DNA of 11,712 bases from Campylobacteraceae bacterium (GCA_031276365.1 JAISNG010000178.1:1-11712), one strand, 5' to 3'. Shown: positions 1 to 8,833, counted from the stretch's first letter. Program-made: numbers and translations. The notes: a model not told the origin generated them from the letters alone.

Positions 1-14
1 AAACCGTTACATGA

Positions 15-32
15 CCGCTTGTTTAAAAGCGG
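15..32 (+). other. Small hairpin in the rpoB leader
   Basis: CCGCTT (15-20) pairs with AAGCGG (27-32) around a six-base loop, giving a 6-bp stem that is GC-rich compared with its surroundings. No clean T-run follows, only a loosely T-rich stretch from about 41 to 60, so it is a poor intrinsic terminator. In relatives rplL lies just upstream and the gene pair is co-transcribed. This could therefore be an attenuator or an RNA processing site in the rplL-rpoB spacer, but that is inference. The preceding gene cannot be identified from the 76 leader bases, and I see no convincing promoter there. Confidence 0.4.
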
Positions 33-63
33 CTGCTACAGTTTCTTTTCAAATTTTTATTAC

Positions 64-67
64 GAGG
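64..67 (+). promoter_or_regulatory. Ribosome binding site of rpoB
   Basis: GAGG inside ACGAGGT sits nine bases before the ATG at 77 and matches the anti-Shine-Dalgarno sequence of 16S rRNA. The same seven bases, ACGAGGT, recur before rpoC. Confidence 0.8.
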
Positions 68-76
68 TAAAAACTC

Positions 77-3000
77 ATGCTAAACAGCTTAAAATCAGGA
101 AATCGCCTTAGAGTCGATTTTGCTAAAGTCCCTACACAGATTGATGTACCCAATTTACTACAACTTCAGCAAAAAAGTTATGAACATTTTTTAAATATTG
201 ACGCGATGGATTCGGAGAGCGGAATTGAAAAGGTTTTCAAATCCATATTTCCTATTCATGACCCGCAAAACAGATTAACATTAGAGTATATAGGATGCGA
301 AGTAAGCAGACCCAAATATAATGTCAGAGAGTGCATGGAAAGAGGGCTTACATACTCTGTAAACTTAAAGATGAATATAAGACTCATTCTTTGGAATAGG
401 AATGAGGAAACCGGTGAAAAAGCCGGTGAAAAAGATATAAAAGAACAATCCATTTTTATTCGTGAGATTCCATTAATGACAGAGCGCACGTCATTTATCA
501 TCAACGGAATAGAGCGCGTAGTCGTAAACCAGCTTCACAGAAGTCCTGGCGTTATCTTCAAAGAAGAAGAGAGTGCGACGGTAGCCAACAAGCTGATATA
601 CACAGCGCAGATTATTCCTGACCGCGGCTCATGGCTATATTTTGAATATGATGCTAAAGATACGCTTTTTGTGCGCATCAACAAAAGAAGAAAAGTACCT
701 ATTACTATTCTGTTTAGAGCGCTTGGATACAGTAAGCAGGATATTTTAAAACTCTTTTATCCGATACAGAGCATAAAAATCAGAAATAATAAATTTCTAA
801 TGGAGTATATCCCAGATAACTTTGTAGGGCGCGTTGATTTTGACCTTAAAGATGAAAACGGCGAACTACTCGCGAGTGCGGGCAAAAGGCTTACAAAGAA
901 AAAAGCCGATAAATTAGCGGAAGATGGCGTAAAATGGGTAGAGTATTCCGCAGAGATTTTGTCAAACCGCTTTTTGGCATCTCCTGTTATAAATCAGGAG
1001 AGCGGAGAGATTTTGTATGATACATTGACACAGCTTGAAGAGAACAAAATGATAAAAATCATAGAATCAGGCTGCGAAACAATAGAGATAGCAAACGATA
1101 TCGCAAGCGGCGTAGATGACGCTATAATCAACTCATTTATAGCCGATGCGGAGACGCTGAAACTTTTGCGTCAGACGGAGAGCATTGAAGATGAAAACGA
1201 CTTGGCGGCTATTAGGATTTACAAAGTCATGCGTCCTGGCGAGCCTGTTACAAAAGATGCCGCCAAAGCCTTTGTAAATGACCTTTTCTTTAATCCAGAA
1301 AGATATGATTTGACAAAAGTCGGCCGTATGAAAATGAACCACAAACTCGGACTTGATGTGCCAGAATACGTTACCGTCATGACAAACGAAGATATTATTA
1401 AAACAGCAAAGTATCTGATAAAGGTTAAAAACGGACAAGGGCATATAGACGACCGCGACCACCTCGGCAACAGAAGGATAAGGTCAATCGGCGAGCTTTT
1501 GGCAAATGAAATGCACACGGGACTTGCAAAAATGCAAAAAGCCATACGCGATAAATTTGGTGCGCTTGGCGGAAATGTTGAAGAATTGATGCCGCATGAT
1601 TTGATAAATTCAAAGATGATAACAAGCTCTATCCTTGAGTTTTTTACAAGCGGACAGCTTTCACAGTTTATGGACCAGACCAATCCGTTAAGCGAGATTA
1701 CGCATAAAAGACGTTTATCAGCGCTTGGCGAAGGCGGACTTGTAAAGGAGAGAGCAGGCTTTGAAGTGCGCGACGTTCACCCAACGCATTACGGCAGAAT
1801 CTGCCCTGTTGAAACGCCTGAAGGTCAAAATATCGGTCTTATCAACACACTTGCAACTTATGCGAAAGTCAATGATTTGGGCTTTGTAGAAGCTCCGTAC
1901 AGAAAAGTTGAAAACTGCAAGGTAACGGACGAGATAGTATATATCACGGCAACTCAAGAAGAGGGGCTTGTTATTGCTCCTGCGAGTACTCAGCTTGATG
2001 AAAAGGGAAACATAATAGAGGATTTGATAGAAGCCAGAGTAAACGGCGAAATAGTTCTTATAGAAAAAGAGAAAGTAACTCACATAGACCTCTCTTCAGC
2101 GATGGTTTCAGGCGTTGCCGCTTCGCTTATTCCATTTTTGGAACATGATGACGCAAACCGTGCGCTTATGGGTTCAAACATGCAGCGTCAAGCAGTGCCG
2201 CTTTTGAAAACAGCCGCTCCGATTGTCGGAACAGGCGTTGAAAAGATTGCCGCACGCGATTCATGGGAAGCCGTGAAAGCAAAAAGAGCAGGTATAGTAG
2301 AGAAAGTAGACAATAAAAATATCTATATTTTAGGCGAAGATGAGAACGGAGCATATATAGACCATTACGCGCTTGAGAAAAACTTAAGAACAAATCAAAA
2401 TTCTACATTTACGCAAAATCCTGTCGTAAAAGCGGGCGAAAAGATTGAAAAAGGTCAAATCATAGCAGATGGTCCAAGCATGGACAGAGGCGAACTTGCT
2501 ATCGGCAAAAACGCAATGGTCGCATTTATGCCATGGAACGGATATAACTTCGAAGATGCGATTATTATCAATGAACGACTTATTAAAGAGGATACTTTCA
2601 CAAGCGTTCATATTTATGAAAAAGAGATAGAAGCCAGAGAGCTTAAAGACGGCGTTGAGGAGATAACAAAAGATATCCCCAATGTTAAAGAGGAAGATTT
2701 GGCGCATCTTGACGAAAGCGGCATAGTAAGAATTGGCACAAACGTAAGACCAGGAATGATACTTGTCGGAAAAGTTTCGCCAAAAGGCGAAGTAAAACCA
2801 ACCCCTGAGGAGAGACTGCTTAGAGCGATTTTTGGTGAAAAGGCAGGACATGTGGTAAACAAATCCATGTACGCTACTCCGTCCATGGAGGGCGTTGTAA
2901 CGGACGTCAAGATATTTACGAAAAAAGGTTACGACAAAGACCCAAGAGCTATAAAAGCGTATGAAAAAGAGAAAGAGATTTTGGACAGAGAGCATCATGA

Positions 3001-4213
3001 CAAGCTTTTAATGCTGGACAGAGAAGAGATGCTTCGTATCAATTCGCTGCTTTCGCGCGAGAAGCTTGACAAAGACCAGGAGGTCAATAAAAAGCTTTAC
3101 AAAAAAGGCAGTAAAATATCAAAAGACGATTTGGCAAATGTAAACCGTTTTTCATTAAATGCTTTGGCAAAAGCCTTTAATGACGATGTCCAAGCTCAAT
3201 ACGAACAGCTCAAAAACTACTTCCAAAACGAAAAAAAGAAACTTAAAGACGAACATGATAATAAACTTGATATCGTTGAAAAAGATGATATTTTGCCAAA
3301 CGGCGTAGTAAAACTTGTCAAAGTATATATAGCCGCCAAACGTAAAATCAAAGTCGGCGACAAAATGTCTGGACGACACGGAAACAAGGGTATCGTTTCA
3401 AATATTGTCCCCGAAGTTGATATGCCATATCTTAAAGACGGTCAGATTGTAGATATCATCTTAAATCCTTTAGGCGTTCCTTCGCGTATGAATATAGGAC
3501 AGATTCTTGAAGTGCATTTGGGACTTGCAGGAAGAAAACTCGGCTGGCAGATACATGAGATTATGACAAACAAAACAGGCGAATGGCTGCGTAATTTGCG
3601 TGAAAAGATGGTTGATATAGCTGATATTGCAAAGCTCATGAATGCCAAGAAATTTTTGGAAAAGATAGATGACGAGACGCTTTTGGAGTACGCGAGAGAT
3701 TGGAGCAACGGCGTAAAATTTGCAACTCCAGTATTTGAAGGCGTCAATCAGGAAGAGTTTGCCAGATTATTCGAAATGGCAAAAATAGACTTAGATGGCA
3801 AGAGTGAACTTTACGATGGCAAAACAGGCGGAAAAATGCAGGAGAGAGTCAATGTGGGTTACATGTATATGCTAAAACTTCACCACTTGGTTGATGAAAA
3901 AGTACATGCAAGAAGTACGGGACCTTACTCTCTTGTAACGCAGCAGCCTGTCGGCGGAAAGGCGCTTTTTGGCGGACAAAGATTTGGAGAGATGGAGGTT
4001 TGGGCGCTTGAAGCTTACGGCGCGGCGAATACTCTTCAAGAGATGCTTACAGTAAAATCAGATGATGTAGAGGGACGTATCAGTGCGTATAAGGCTTTGA
4101 CAAAAGGCGAAAACATACCAAGCAACGGCGTTCCCGAAACATTTTTTGTTTTGACAAACGAGTTGAAATCTTTGGCTTTGGATGTTGAGATTTATGACGA
4201 GGTGAACGAATAA
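77..4213 (+). CDS. rpoB: DNA-directed RNA polymerase subunit beta
   Basis: Encodes the 1378-residue beta subunit of RNA polymerase, which with beta' forms the active-site cleft and binds rifampicin. The ATG is preceded by GAGG and opens the conserved N-terminus MLNSLKSGNRLRVDFAK. The lobe, protrusion and fork segments follow in order. The rifampicin region at about residues 527-555 reads QLSQFMDQTNPLSEITHKRR and then LSALGEGGL. D533, H543 and S548 match the sensitive-type E. coli D516, H526 and S531. Glu552 stands where E. coli has Pro535, which I believe is normal in this phylum. The second rifampicin segment is TPEGQNIGLI. The active-site lysines K1096 and K1104 (E. coli K1065 and K1073) lie in GDKMSGRHGNKG. 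A charged, coiled-coil-like insertion at about 960-1075 corresponds to the E. coli betai9 insertion. The C-terminal clamp segment FGGQRFGEMEVWALEAYGAA is intact. The protein is about 36 residues longer than E. coli RpoB. The gene ends in TAA overlapping the rpoC ATG by one base. Confidence 0.99.
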   Translation: MLNSLKSGNRLRVDFAKVPTQIDVPNLLQLQQKSYEHFLNIDAMDSESGIEKVFKSIFPIHDPQNRLTLEYIGCEVSRPKYNVRECMERGLTYSVNLKMNIRLILWNRNEETGEKAGEKDIKEQSIFIREIPLMTERTSFIINGIERVVVNQLHRSPGVIFKEEESATVANKLIYTAQIIPDRGSWLYFEYDAKDTLFVRINKRRKVPITILFRALGYSKQDILKLFYPIQSIKIRNNKFLMEYIPDNFVGRVDFDLKDENGELLASAGKRLTKKKADKLAEDGVKWVEYSAEILSNRFLASPVINQESGEILYDTLTQLEENKMIKIIESGCETIEIANDIASGVDDAIINSFIADAETLKLLRQTESIEDENDLAAIRIYKVMRPGEPVTKDAAKAFVNDLFFNPERYDLTKVGRMKMNHKLGLDVPEYVTVMTNEDIIKTAKYLIKVKNGQGHIDDRDHLGNRRIRSIGELLANEMHTGLAKMQKAIRDKFGALGGNVEELMPHDLINSKMITSSILEFFTSGQLSQFMDQTNPLSEITHKRRLSALGEGGLVKERAGFEVRDVHPTHYGRICPVETPEGQNIGLINTLATYAKVNDLGFVEAPYRKVENCKVTDEIVYITATQEEGLVIAPASTQLDEKGNIIEDLIEARVNGEIVLIEKEKVTHIDLSSAMVSGVAASLIPFLEHDDANRALMGSNMQRQAVPLLKTAAPIVGTGVEKIAARDSWEAVKAKRAGIVEKVDNKNIYILGEDENGAYIDHYALEKNLRTNQNSTFTQNPVVKAGEKIEKGQIIADGPSMDRGELAIGKNAMVAFMPWNGYNFEDAIIINERLIKEDTFTSVHIYEKEIEARELKDGVEEITKDIPNVKEEDLAHLDESGIVRIGTNVRPGMILVGKVSPKGEVKPTPEERLLRAIFGEKAGHVVNKSMYATPSMEGVVTDVKIFTKKGYDKDPRAIKAYEKEKEILDREHHDKLLMLDREEMLRINSLLSREKLDKDQEVNKKLYKKGSKISKDDLANVNRFSLNALAKAFNDDVQAQYEQLKNYFQNEKKKLKDEHDNKLDIVEKDDILPNGVVKLVKVYIAAKRKIKVGDKMSGRHGNKGIVSNIVPEVDMPYLKDGQIVDIILNPLGVPSRMNIGQILEVHLGLAGRKLGWQIHEIMTNKTGEWLRNLREKMVDIADIAKLMNAKKFLEKIDDETLLEYARDWSNGVKFATPVFEGVNQEEFARLFEMAKIDLDGKSELYDGKTGGKMQERVNVGYMYMLKLHHLVDEKVHARSTGPYSLVTQQPVGGKALFGGQRFGEMEVWALEAYGAANTLQEMLTVKSDDVEGRISAYKALTKGENIPSNGVPETFFVLTNELKSLALDVEIYDEVNE
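4199..4205 (+). promoter_or_regulatory. Ribosome binding site of rpoC inside rpoB
   Basis: GAGGTGA lies in the last codons of rpoB, seven bases before the rpoC ATG at 4213. It is a near-ideal Shine-Dalgarno sequence, so ribosomes can start rpoC independently as well as by reinitiation after the overlapping rpoB stop codon. Confidence 0.8.
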
Positions 4214-7200
4214 TGAAAAGATTTGAATTGATAAATGTAAACGAAGAGAACAGACCGCGCGATTTCAGGGCATTTCAATTGCGTTTGGCAAGTCCTGAAA
4301 AGATAAAGTCATGGAGTTACGGCGAAGTTAAAAAACCAGAAACTATCAACTATCGCACGTTAAAGCCGGAGCGCGACGGTCTTTTTTGCGCAAAAATTTT
4401 CGGACCCGTCAGAGATTACGAATGTTTGTGCGGCAAATATAAAAAAATGCGTTACAAAGGTGTCAAATGCGAAAAGTGCGGCGTTGAAGTAACAAGCACA
4501 AAAGTGCGCCGCTCGCGTATGGGACACATAGAGCTTGTAACTCCCGTTGCGCATATTTGGTATGTAAACTCCCTTCCAAGCCGTATCGGCACGCTCCTTG
4601 GCATAAAGATGAAAGATTTGGAGCGCGTGCTTTATTATGAGGCTTATATAGTTGAAGAGTCAGGCGAAGCTTATTATGACAATGAAAATACAAAAAAAGT
4701 CGCAAAATATGACGTTTTAAATGAAGAACAGCATCAGTCTTTGATGCAGAGATTTGAAAATACAGGTTTTAAGGCTGCTATGGGCGGCGATGTTATACAG
4801 AAAATGTTAGCCGAGCTTGATTTGGTTGCTATTTTGGAACAGTTAAAATCAGAAATAAGCTCCACAAATTCAGAATCCAAAAAAAAGATGATAGTAAAAC
4901 GTCTCAAAGTTGTGGAAGCATTTTTAAACAGCGGCAACCGCCCCGAGTGGATGATGATAACCGTTCTTCCCGTTTTGCCGCCTGATTTGAGACCGCTTGT
5001 TGCGCTTGACGGCGGAAAATTTGCAGTTTCTGACGTAAACGACCTCTATAGACGCGTTATCAACAGAAACTCACGTTTGAAAAGACTGCTTGAGCTTGAC
5101 GCGCCCGATATCATTATAAGAAACGAAAAACGTATGCTTCAAGAGTCTGTTGATGCGCTTTTTGACAACGGCAGACGTGCAAATGCAGTCAAGGGTTCAA
5201 ACAAAAGACCATTAAAATCGCTTTCCGAAATCATCAAGGGAAAACAGGGACGTTTCAGACAAAACCTTCTTGGAAAAAGGGTGGATTTTTCAGGACGTTC
5301 CGTTATCGTTGTAGGGCCAAAACTCAGAATGGACCAGTGCGGACTTCCGAAACTTATGGCATTGGAGTTGTTCAAGCCGCATCTTTTGGCGCGACTTGAA
5401 GAGAAAGGTTATGCAACGACTGTAAAACAAGCCAAAAAGATGATAGAGGCAAAAACAAATGAAGTTTGGGAGTGCTTGTCTGAAGTTGTTAAAGACCATC
5501 CTGTTATGTTAAACCGCGCCCCTACACTACATAAACTCTCAATTCAAGCGTTTCATCCGATTTTGGTTGAGGGCAAGGCGATACAGCTTCACCCGTTAGT
5601 CTGCGCCGCTTTCAACGCTGACTTTGACGGCGACCAGATGGCTGTGCATGTACCGCTCTCTCAAGAGTCTATCACAGAGTGCAAAGTGTTGATGTTAAGC
5701 TCTATGAATATCTTGCTTCCTGCCAGCGGAAAAGCTGTAACCGTTCCATCACAGGATATGATTTTAGGACTTTACTATCTGACGCTTGAAAAGGCAAACG
5801 CCAAAGGCTCAAACAAGATATTTGCCAATATAGACGAAGTCATGATAGCGATAGAATCAGGTTATCTTGATATACATGCAAAGATTAAAACAAGAGTAGA
5901 TGACAGGACTATATTTACAACGGCAGGCAGACTTATATTCAAAAATGCGATTCCTGATTTTGTTTCCGAAGAGTTTTGGAATACTATTATGAAGAAGAAA
6001 AATATCGCCTCTTTGATTGATTATGTCTATAAAGAGGGTGGATTTGAAGTTACGGCTGCATTTTTGGACAATTTAAAAAATCTTGGTTTTAAATACGCTA
6101 CAGATGCTGGAATCTCTATCTCTATAGATGATATCAAAATACCAGAATCCAAGAAAAAAAGCATAGACGAAGCGAAAAGAAAAGTACGCGAAATTCAACA
6201 GCAATTCAGCGCGGGACTTTTGACCGAACAGGAGAGATACAATAAAATCGTTGATATCTGGACGGATACAAACAATATCGTCGCGGCAGAGATGATGAAA
6301 CTTGTCAAGAGTGACAAAGACGGATTTAACTCAATTTATATGATGTCGGATTCGGGAGCGCGAGGAAGCGCGGCGCAAATCAGACAGTTAGCAGGCATGA
6401 GAGGTCTTATGGCAAAGCCTGACGGTTCTATCATAGAAACGCCCATCACCTCAAATTTTCGCGAGGGCTTGAATGTGCTTGAGTATTTTATCTCTACACA
6501 CGGCGCAAGAAAAGGTTTGGCGGATACGGCTTTAAAAACTGCGAATGCGGGATATTTGACAAGAAAACTTATAGATGTTGCGCAAAACGTAAAAGTTACA
6601 ATGGAAGACTGCGGCACTCATGAGGGCGTTGAGATAACGGAAATTACCGAAAGCGGCGATTTGATAGAGTCTTTGGAAGAGAGAGTGCTGGGCAGAGTTT
6701 TGGCAGAAGATGTTATAGATACTATCACAAATGAGGTTATATTTGCCGAAGGTACGCTGATAGATGAGAAAAAGGCAAGAACGCTCGGCGAAGCAGGAGT
6801 AAAATCAGTCGTCATCAGAACGCCTATTACATGCAAAGCCCCCAAAGGCGTCTGCTCAAAATGTTACGGTATCAACTTGGGCGAGGGCAGGCTTGTAAAA
6901 CCCGGCGAAGCGGTAGGCATCATCTCCGCTCAATCAATCGGCGAACCAGGAACGCAGCTTACTCTAAGAACATTCCACATCGGCGGAACAGCTTCAACAG
7001 AACAGCAGGACAGACAAATCATAGCTCAAAAAGAGGGTTTTATCCGTTTTTATAACTTGAAAACCTATACGACAAAAGACGATAAAACCGTAGTTGCAAA
7101 TAGACGAAATGCTGCTGTATTGCTTGTAGAGCCGAAAATCAAGGCTCCGTTTAAGGGGAAATACAGTATTGATTTTGCTTATGAAGAGGTTATTATCAAT

Positions 7201-8727
7201 ATTGAAGGTAAAAAAGAGAGCGCGAAATATGCGCTTAGAAAGAATGATATAGCAAAGCCAAGCGAACTTGCAGGTGTCGGCGGCAAAGTGGAGGGCAAAC
7301 TCTATCTGCCGTTTGAAAACGGCGCTACAGTAGAGGCTGAGGAGAGTATCGTAGAGATTATAAAAGAGGGTTGGAATGTGCCTCAGCGTATCCCTTATGC
7401 GGCTGATTTGAAAATCAAAGATGGCGCGCCAATCACACAAAAAATCAAGGCAAACGCAAACGGTATCGTGAAATTTTATAAACTTCAGGCAGATTATCTT
7501 GAGAGATATCACGACTTTAAAAAAGGCGATGTGATAAATGTTAAGGGCATTTTTGCAGTTGTCGCCGACAAGGACGACAGAGAGGCTATCCGACACTATA
7601 TCCCGCGAAACTCCATCCTTGAAGTGAGCGATAATACCGAAGTTACGGACAATGTGCTGATAGCCGTTCCAAAGAGCGACGAGCATACAACGATAGCCGA
7701 ATGGGACCCGTATTCAACGCCTATTATTGCGGAAAACAGCGGTAGAGTCGTATTTGAAGATATAGAATCAGGCACAAGCGCAACCGAGCAGTATGACGAA
7801 CTTACAGGTCAAAGCAGGCTTGTTATCAATGAATATCTACCATCAGGCATCAAACCGACGCTTGTTATTTCAACTAAAAATGACGAGATAATTAAATACC
7901 AGCTTGAACCTAAAACTGCCATTTTTGTTCAAGATGGAAGCGAAGTTAGACAGGCTGATTTGCTTGCGCGTACGCCAAAAGCCGTTGCAAAATCAAAAGA
8001 TATCACGGGAGGTCTTCCGAGAGTCAGCGAACTTTTTGAGGCAAGACGACCGAAAAATGCCGCCGTTATTGCAGAGATTGACGGCGTGATAAGATTCGGC
8101 AAACCGCTTAGAGCCAAAGAGAGAATCATCATAGAAGGCGCGGGCGATACGTCAAGGGAGTATTTGATAGATAAATCGCAACAGATACACGTTCATGCAG
8201 GCGAATATGTTCATGCAGGCGAGAGATTAACGGACGGCGTTGCATCAAGCCATGATATTTTAAGGATATTAGGTGAAAAGGCGCTGCACTACTATCTCAT
8301 TAGCGAAATTCAGCAGGTTTACCGCAGACAGGGCGTTGCGATAAGCGATAAGCATATTGAGATTATAGTTTCGCAAATGTTAAGACAAGTTAGAATTTTG
8401 GACAGCGGAAATACGAATTTTATCGTAGGCGACTTAATCAGCCGCCGCAAATTCAAAGAAGAGAACGAACGTATCATGAAGCTTGACGGAGAGCCTGCCA
8501 TAGCAGAGCCTGTATTGCTTGGCGTAACAAGAGCGGCTATCGGCAGCGACAGTATTATATCCGCGGCTTCATTTCAAGAGACGACAAAAGTCTTGACGGA
8601 AGCAAGTATCGCGGCTAAGACAGATTATTTGGAAGATTTGAAGGAAAATGTCATCATCGGACGCATGATACCTGTCGGAACGGGCATATACGATGATAAA
8701 AGTATATCGGTCAAAGAGAACAAATAG
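4213..8727 (+). CDS. rpoC: DNA-directed RNA polymerase subunit beta'
   Basis: Encodes the 1504-residue beta' subunit, which carries the catalytic magnesium site of RNA polymerase. The first zinc site is C71, C73, C86 and C89 (CLCGKYKKM then CEKCG). The catalytic loop NADFDGDQMA supplies D470, D472 and D474. The second zinc site is C800, C874, C881 and C884. The bridge helix lies near 755-790 (HGARKGLADTALKTAN), and the trigger loop carries T917, R919 and H922 in TLRTFH, where Leu918 replaces E. coli Met932. After GGTAS the trigger loop is interrupted from about 929 to 1260 by an insertion clearly larger than the roughly 190-residue E. coli SI3. It resumes with DITGGLPRVSELFEARRP from 1263. 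The C-terminus is somewhat shorter than in E. coli, so the net excess is about 97 residues. Translation starts in the TAATG overlap with rpoB. An intrinsic terminator follows the TAG stop. The gene is separate from rpoB, unlike in Helicobacter. Confidence 0.99.
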   Translation: MKRFELINVNEENRPRDFRAFQLRLASPEKIKSWSYGEVKKPETINYRTLKPERDGLFCAKIFGPVRDYECLCGKYKKMRYKGVKCEKCGVEVTSTKVRRSRMGHIELVTPVAHIWYVNSLPSRIGTLLGIKMKDLERVLYYEAYIVEESGEAYYDNENTKKVAKYDVLNEEQHQSLMQRFENTGFKAAMGGDVIQKMLAELDLVAILEQLKSEISSTNSESKKKMIVKRLKVVEAFLNSGNRPEWMMITVLPVLPPDLRPLVALDGGKFAVSDVNDLYRRVINRNSRLKRLLELDAPDIIIRNEKRMLQESVDALFDNGRRANAVKGSNKRPLKSLSEIIKGKQGRFRQNLLGKRVDFSGRSVIVVGPKLRMDQCGLPKLMALELFKPHLLARLEEKGYATTVKQAKKMIEAKTNEVWECLSEVVKDHPVMLNRAPTLHKLSIQAFHPILVEGKAIQLHPLVCAAFNADFDGDQMAVHVPLSQESITECKVLMLSSMNILLPASGKAVTVPSQDMILGLYYLTLEKANAKGSNKIFANIDEVMIAIESGYLDIHAKIKTRVDDRTIFTTAGRLIFKNAIPDFVSEEFWNTIMKKKNIASLIDYVYKEGGFEVTAAFLDNLKNLGFKYATDAGISISIDDIKIPESKKKSIDEAKRKVREIQQQFSAGLLTEQERYNKIVDIWTDTNNIVAAEMMKLVKSDKDGFNSIYMMSDSGARGSAAQIRQLAGMRGLMAKPDGSIIETPITSNFREGLNVLEYFISTHGARKGLADTALKTANAGYLTRKLIDVAQNVKVTMEDCGTHEGVEITEITESGDLIESLEERVLGRVLAEDVIDTITNEVIFAEGTLIDEKKARTLGEAGVKSVVIRTPITCKAPKGVCSKCYGINLGEGRLVKPGEAVGIISAQSIGEPGTQLTLRTFHIGGTASTEQQDRQIIAQKEGFIRFYNLKTYTTKDDKTVVANRRNAAVLLVEPKIKAPFKGKYSIDFAYEEVIINIEGKKESAKYALRKNDIAKPSELAGVGGKVEGKLYLPFENGATVEAEESIVEIIKEGWNVPQRIPYAADLKIKDGAPITQKIKANANGIVKFYKLQADYLERYHDFKKGDVINVKGIFAVVADKDDREAIRHYIPRNSILEVSDNTEVTDNVLIAVPKSDEHTTIAEWDPYSTPIIAENSGRVVFEDIESGTSATEQYDELTGQSRLVINEYLPSGIKPTLVISTKNDEIIKYQLEPKTAIFVQDGSEVRQADLLARTPKAVAKSKDITGGLPRVSELFEARRPKNAAVIAEIDGVIRFGKPLRAKERIIIEGAGDTSREYLIDKSQQIHVHAGEYVHAGERLTDGVASSHDILRILGEKALHYYLISEIQQVYRRQGVAISDKHIEIIVSQMLRQVRILDSGNTNFIVGDLISRRKFKEENERIMKLDGEPAIAEPVLLGVTRAAIGSDSIISAASFQETTKVLTEASIAAKTDYLEDLKENVIIGRMIPVGTGIYDDKSISVKENK

Positions 8728-8732
8728 CGGTG

Positions 8733-8771
8733 AAAAAGGTTAAGTTAAAAAACTTAATTTAACCTTTTTTT
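8733..8771 (+). terminator. Probable intrinsic terminator after rpoC
   Basis: AAAAAGGTTAA (8733-8743) is an exact inverted match of TTAACCTTTTT (8759-8769). An inner GTT/AAC pairing (8744-8746 with 8751-8753) closes an AAAA loop, leaving TTAAT bulged. The right arm runs into seven consecutive T (8765-8771). The A-run on the left makes it potentially bidirectional. The stem is AT-rich, as is common in this phylum. It begins six bases after the rpoC stop codon and would end the rpoBC transcript, at least in part. Confidence 0.75.
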
Positions 8772-8791
8772 AAGTATATTTTAAATAAAAT
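8769..8791 (+). promoter_or_regulatory. Predicted sigma-70 promoter of rpsL
   Basis: TTTAAGTATATT (8769-8780) matches the TTTAAGTNTT element described upstream of Campylobacter jejuni sigma-70 promoters. TAAAAT (8786-8791) fits as the -10 box. Transcription would start near 8797-8799, giving a leader of about 40 bases. The upstream element overlaps the T-run of the rpoC terminator. Motif matches in AT-rich DNA are weak evidence, but the position right after a terminator supports the call. Confidence 0.5.
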
Positions 8792-8795
8792 CACG

Positions 8796-8818
8796 GGTAT
8801 TTTTCTACGGAAAAGACC
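8796..8818 (+). other. Leader hairpin with UNCG-type tetraloop before rpsL
   Basis: Bases 8800-8805 (TTTTTC) pair with 8810-8815 (GAAAAG) around TACG, so the RNA would carry a C(UACG)G loop, one of the unusually stable UNCG tetraloops. With A8799 bulged the stem continues through GGT (8796-8798) and ACC (8816-8818), to ten pairs including one G-U. It begins about at the predicted transcription start and leaves the ribosome binding site at 8829-8833 free. A role as a 5' stabilising hairpin or as a protein-binding leader is inference. Confidence 0.5.
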
Positions 8819-8828
8819 ACTAATTAAA

Positions 8829-8833
8829 AAGGA
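8829..8833 (+). promoter_or_regulatory. Ribosome binding site of rpsL
   Basis: AAGGA lies six bases before the GTG at 8840. Together with the in-frame TAA at 8825-8827 it fixes GTG as the start codon of S12. Confidence 0.8.

Noticed and set aside
11..70. A 19-codon open frame in the rpoB leader (ATG at 11, TAA at 68-70) that might be a leader peptide.
   Set aside because: No ribosome binding site is visible in the ten bases before it, its product resembles nothing I know, and it spans the leader hairpin. Chance is the simpler explanation.
2384..2998. A 204-codon open frame on the minus strand opposite rpoB.
   Set aside because: It has the same shadow character, is fully covered by conserved RpoB sequence, and has no family resemblance.
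2941..3300. The charged, poorly conserved stretch in RpoB as a possible foreign insertion.
   Set aside because: It falls at the known lineage-variable betai9 site, the frame is open, and flanking motifs are intact, so it is normal family variation.
4213..4215. A possible programmed frameshift producing an RpoB-RpoC fusion at the overlap.
   Set aside because: No slippery heptamer precedes the stop, and rpoC has its own strong ribosome binding site.
6994..7686. A 230-codon open frame on the minus strand opposite rpoC.
   Set aside because: It lies wholly within the confidently coding rpoC, has a hydrophobic, Cys- and Phe-rich composition typical of antisense shadows, and shows no recognisable domain.
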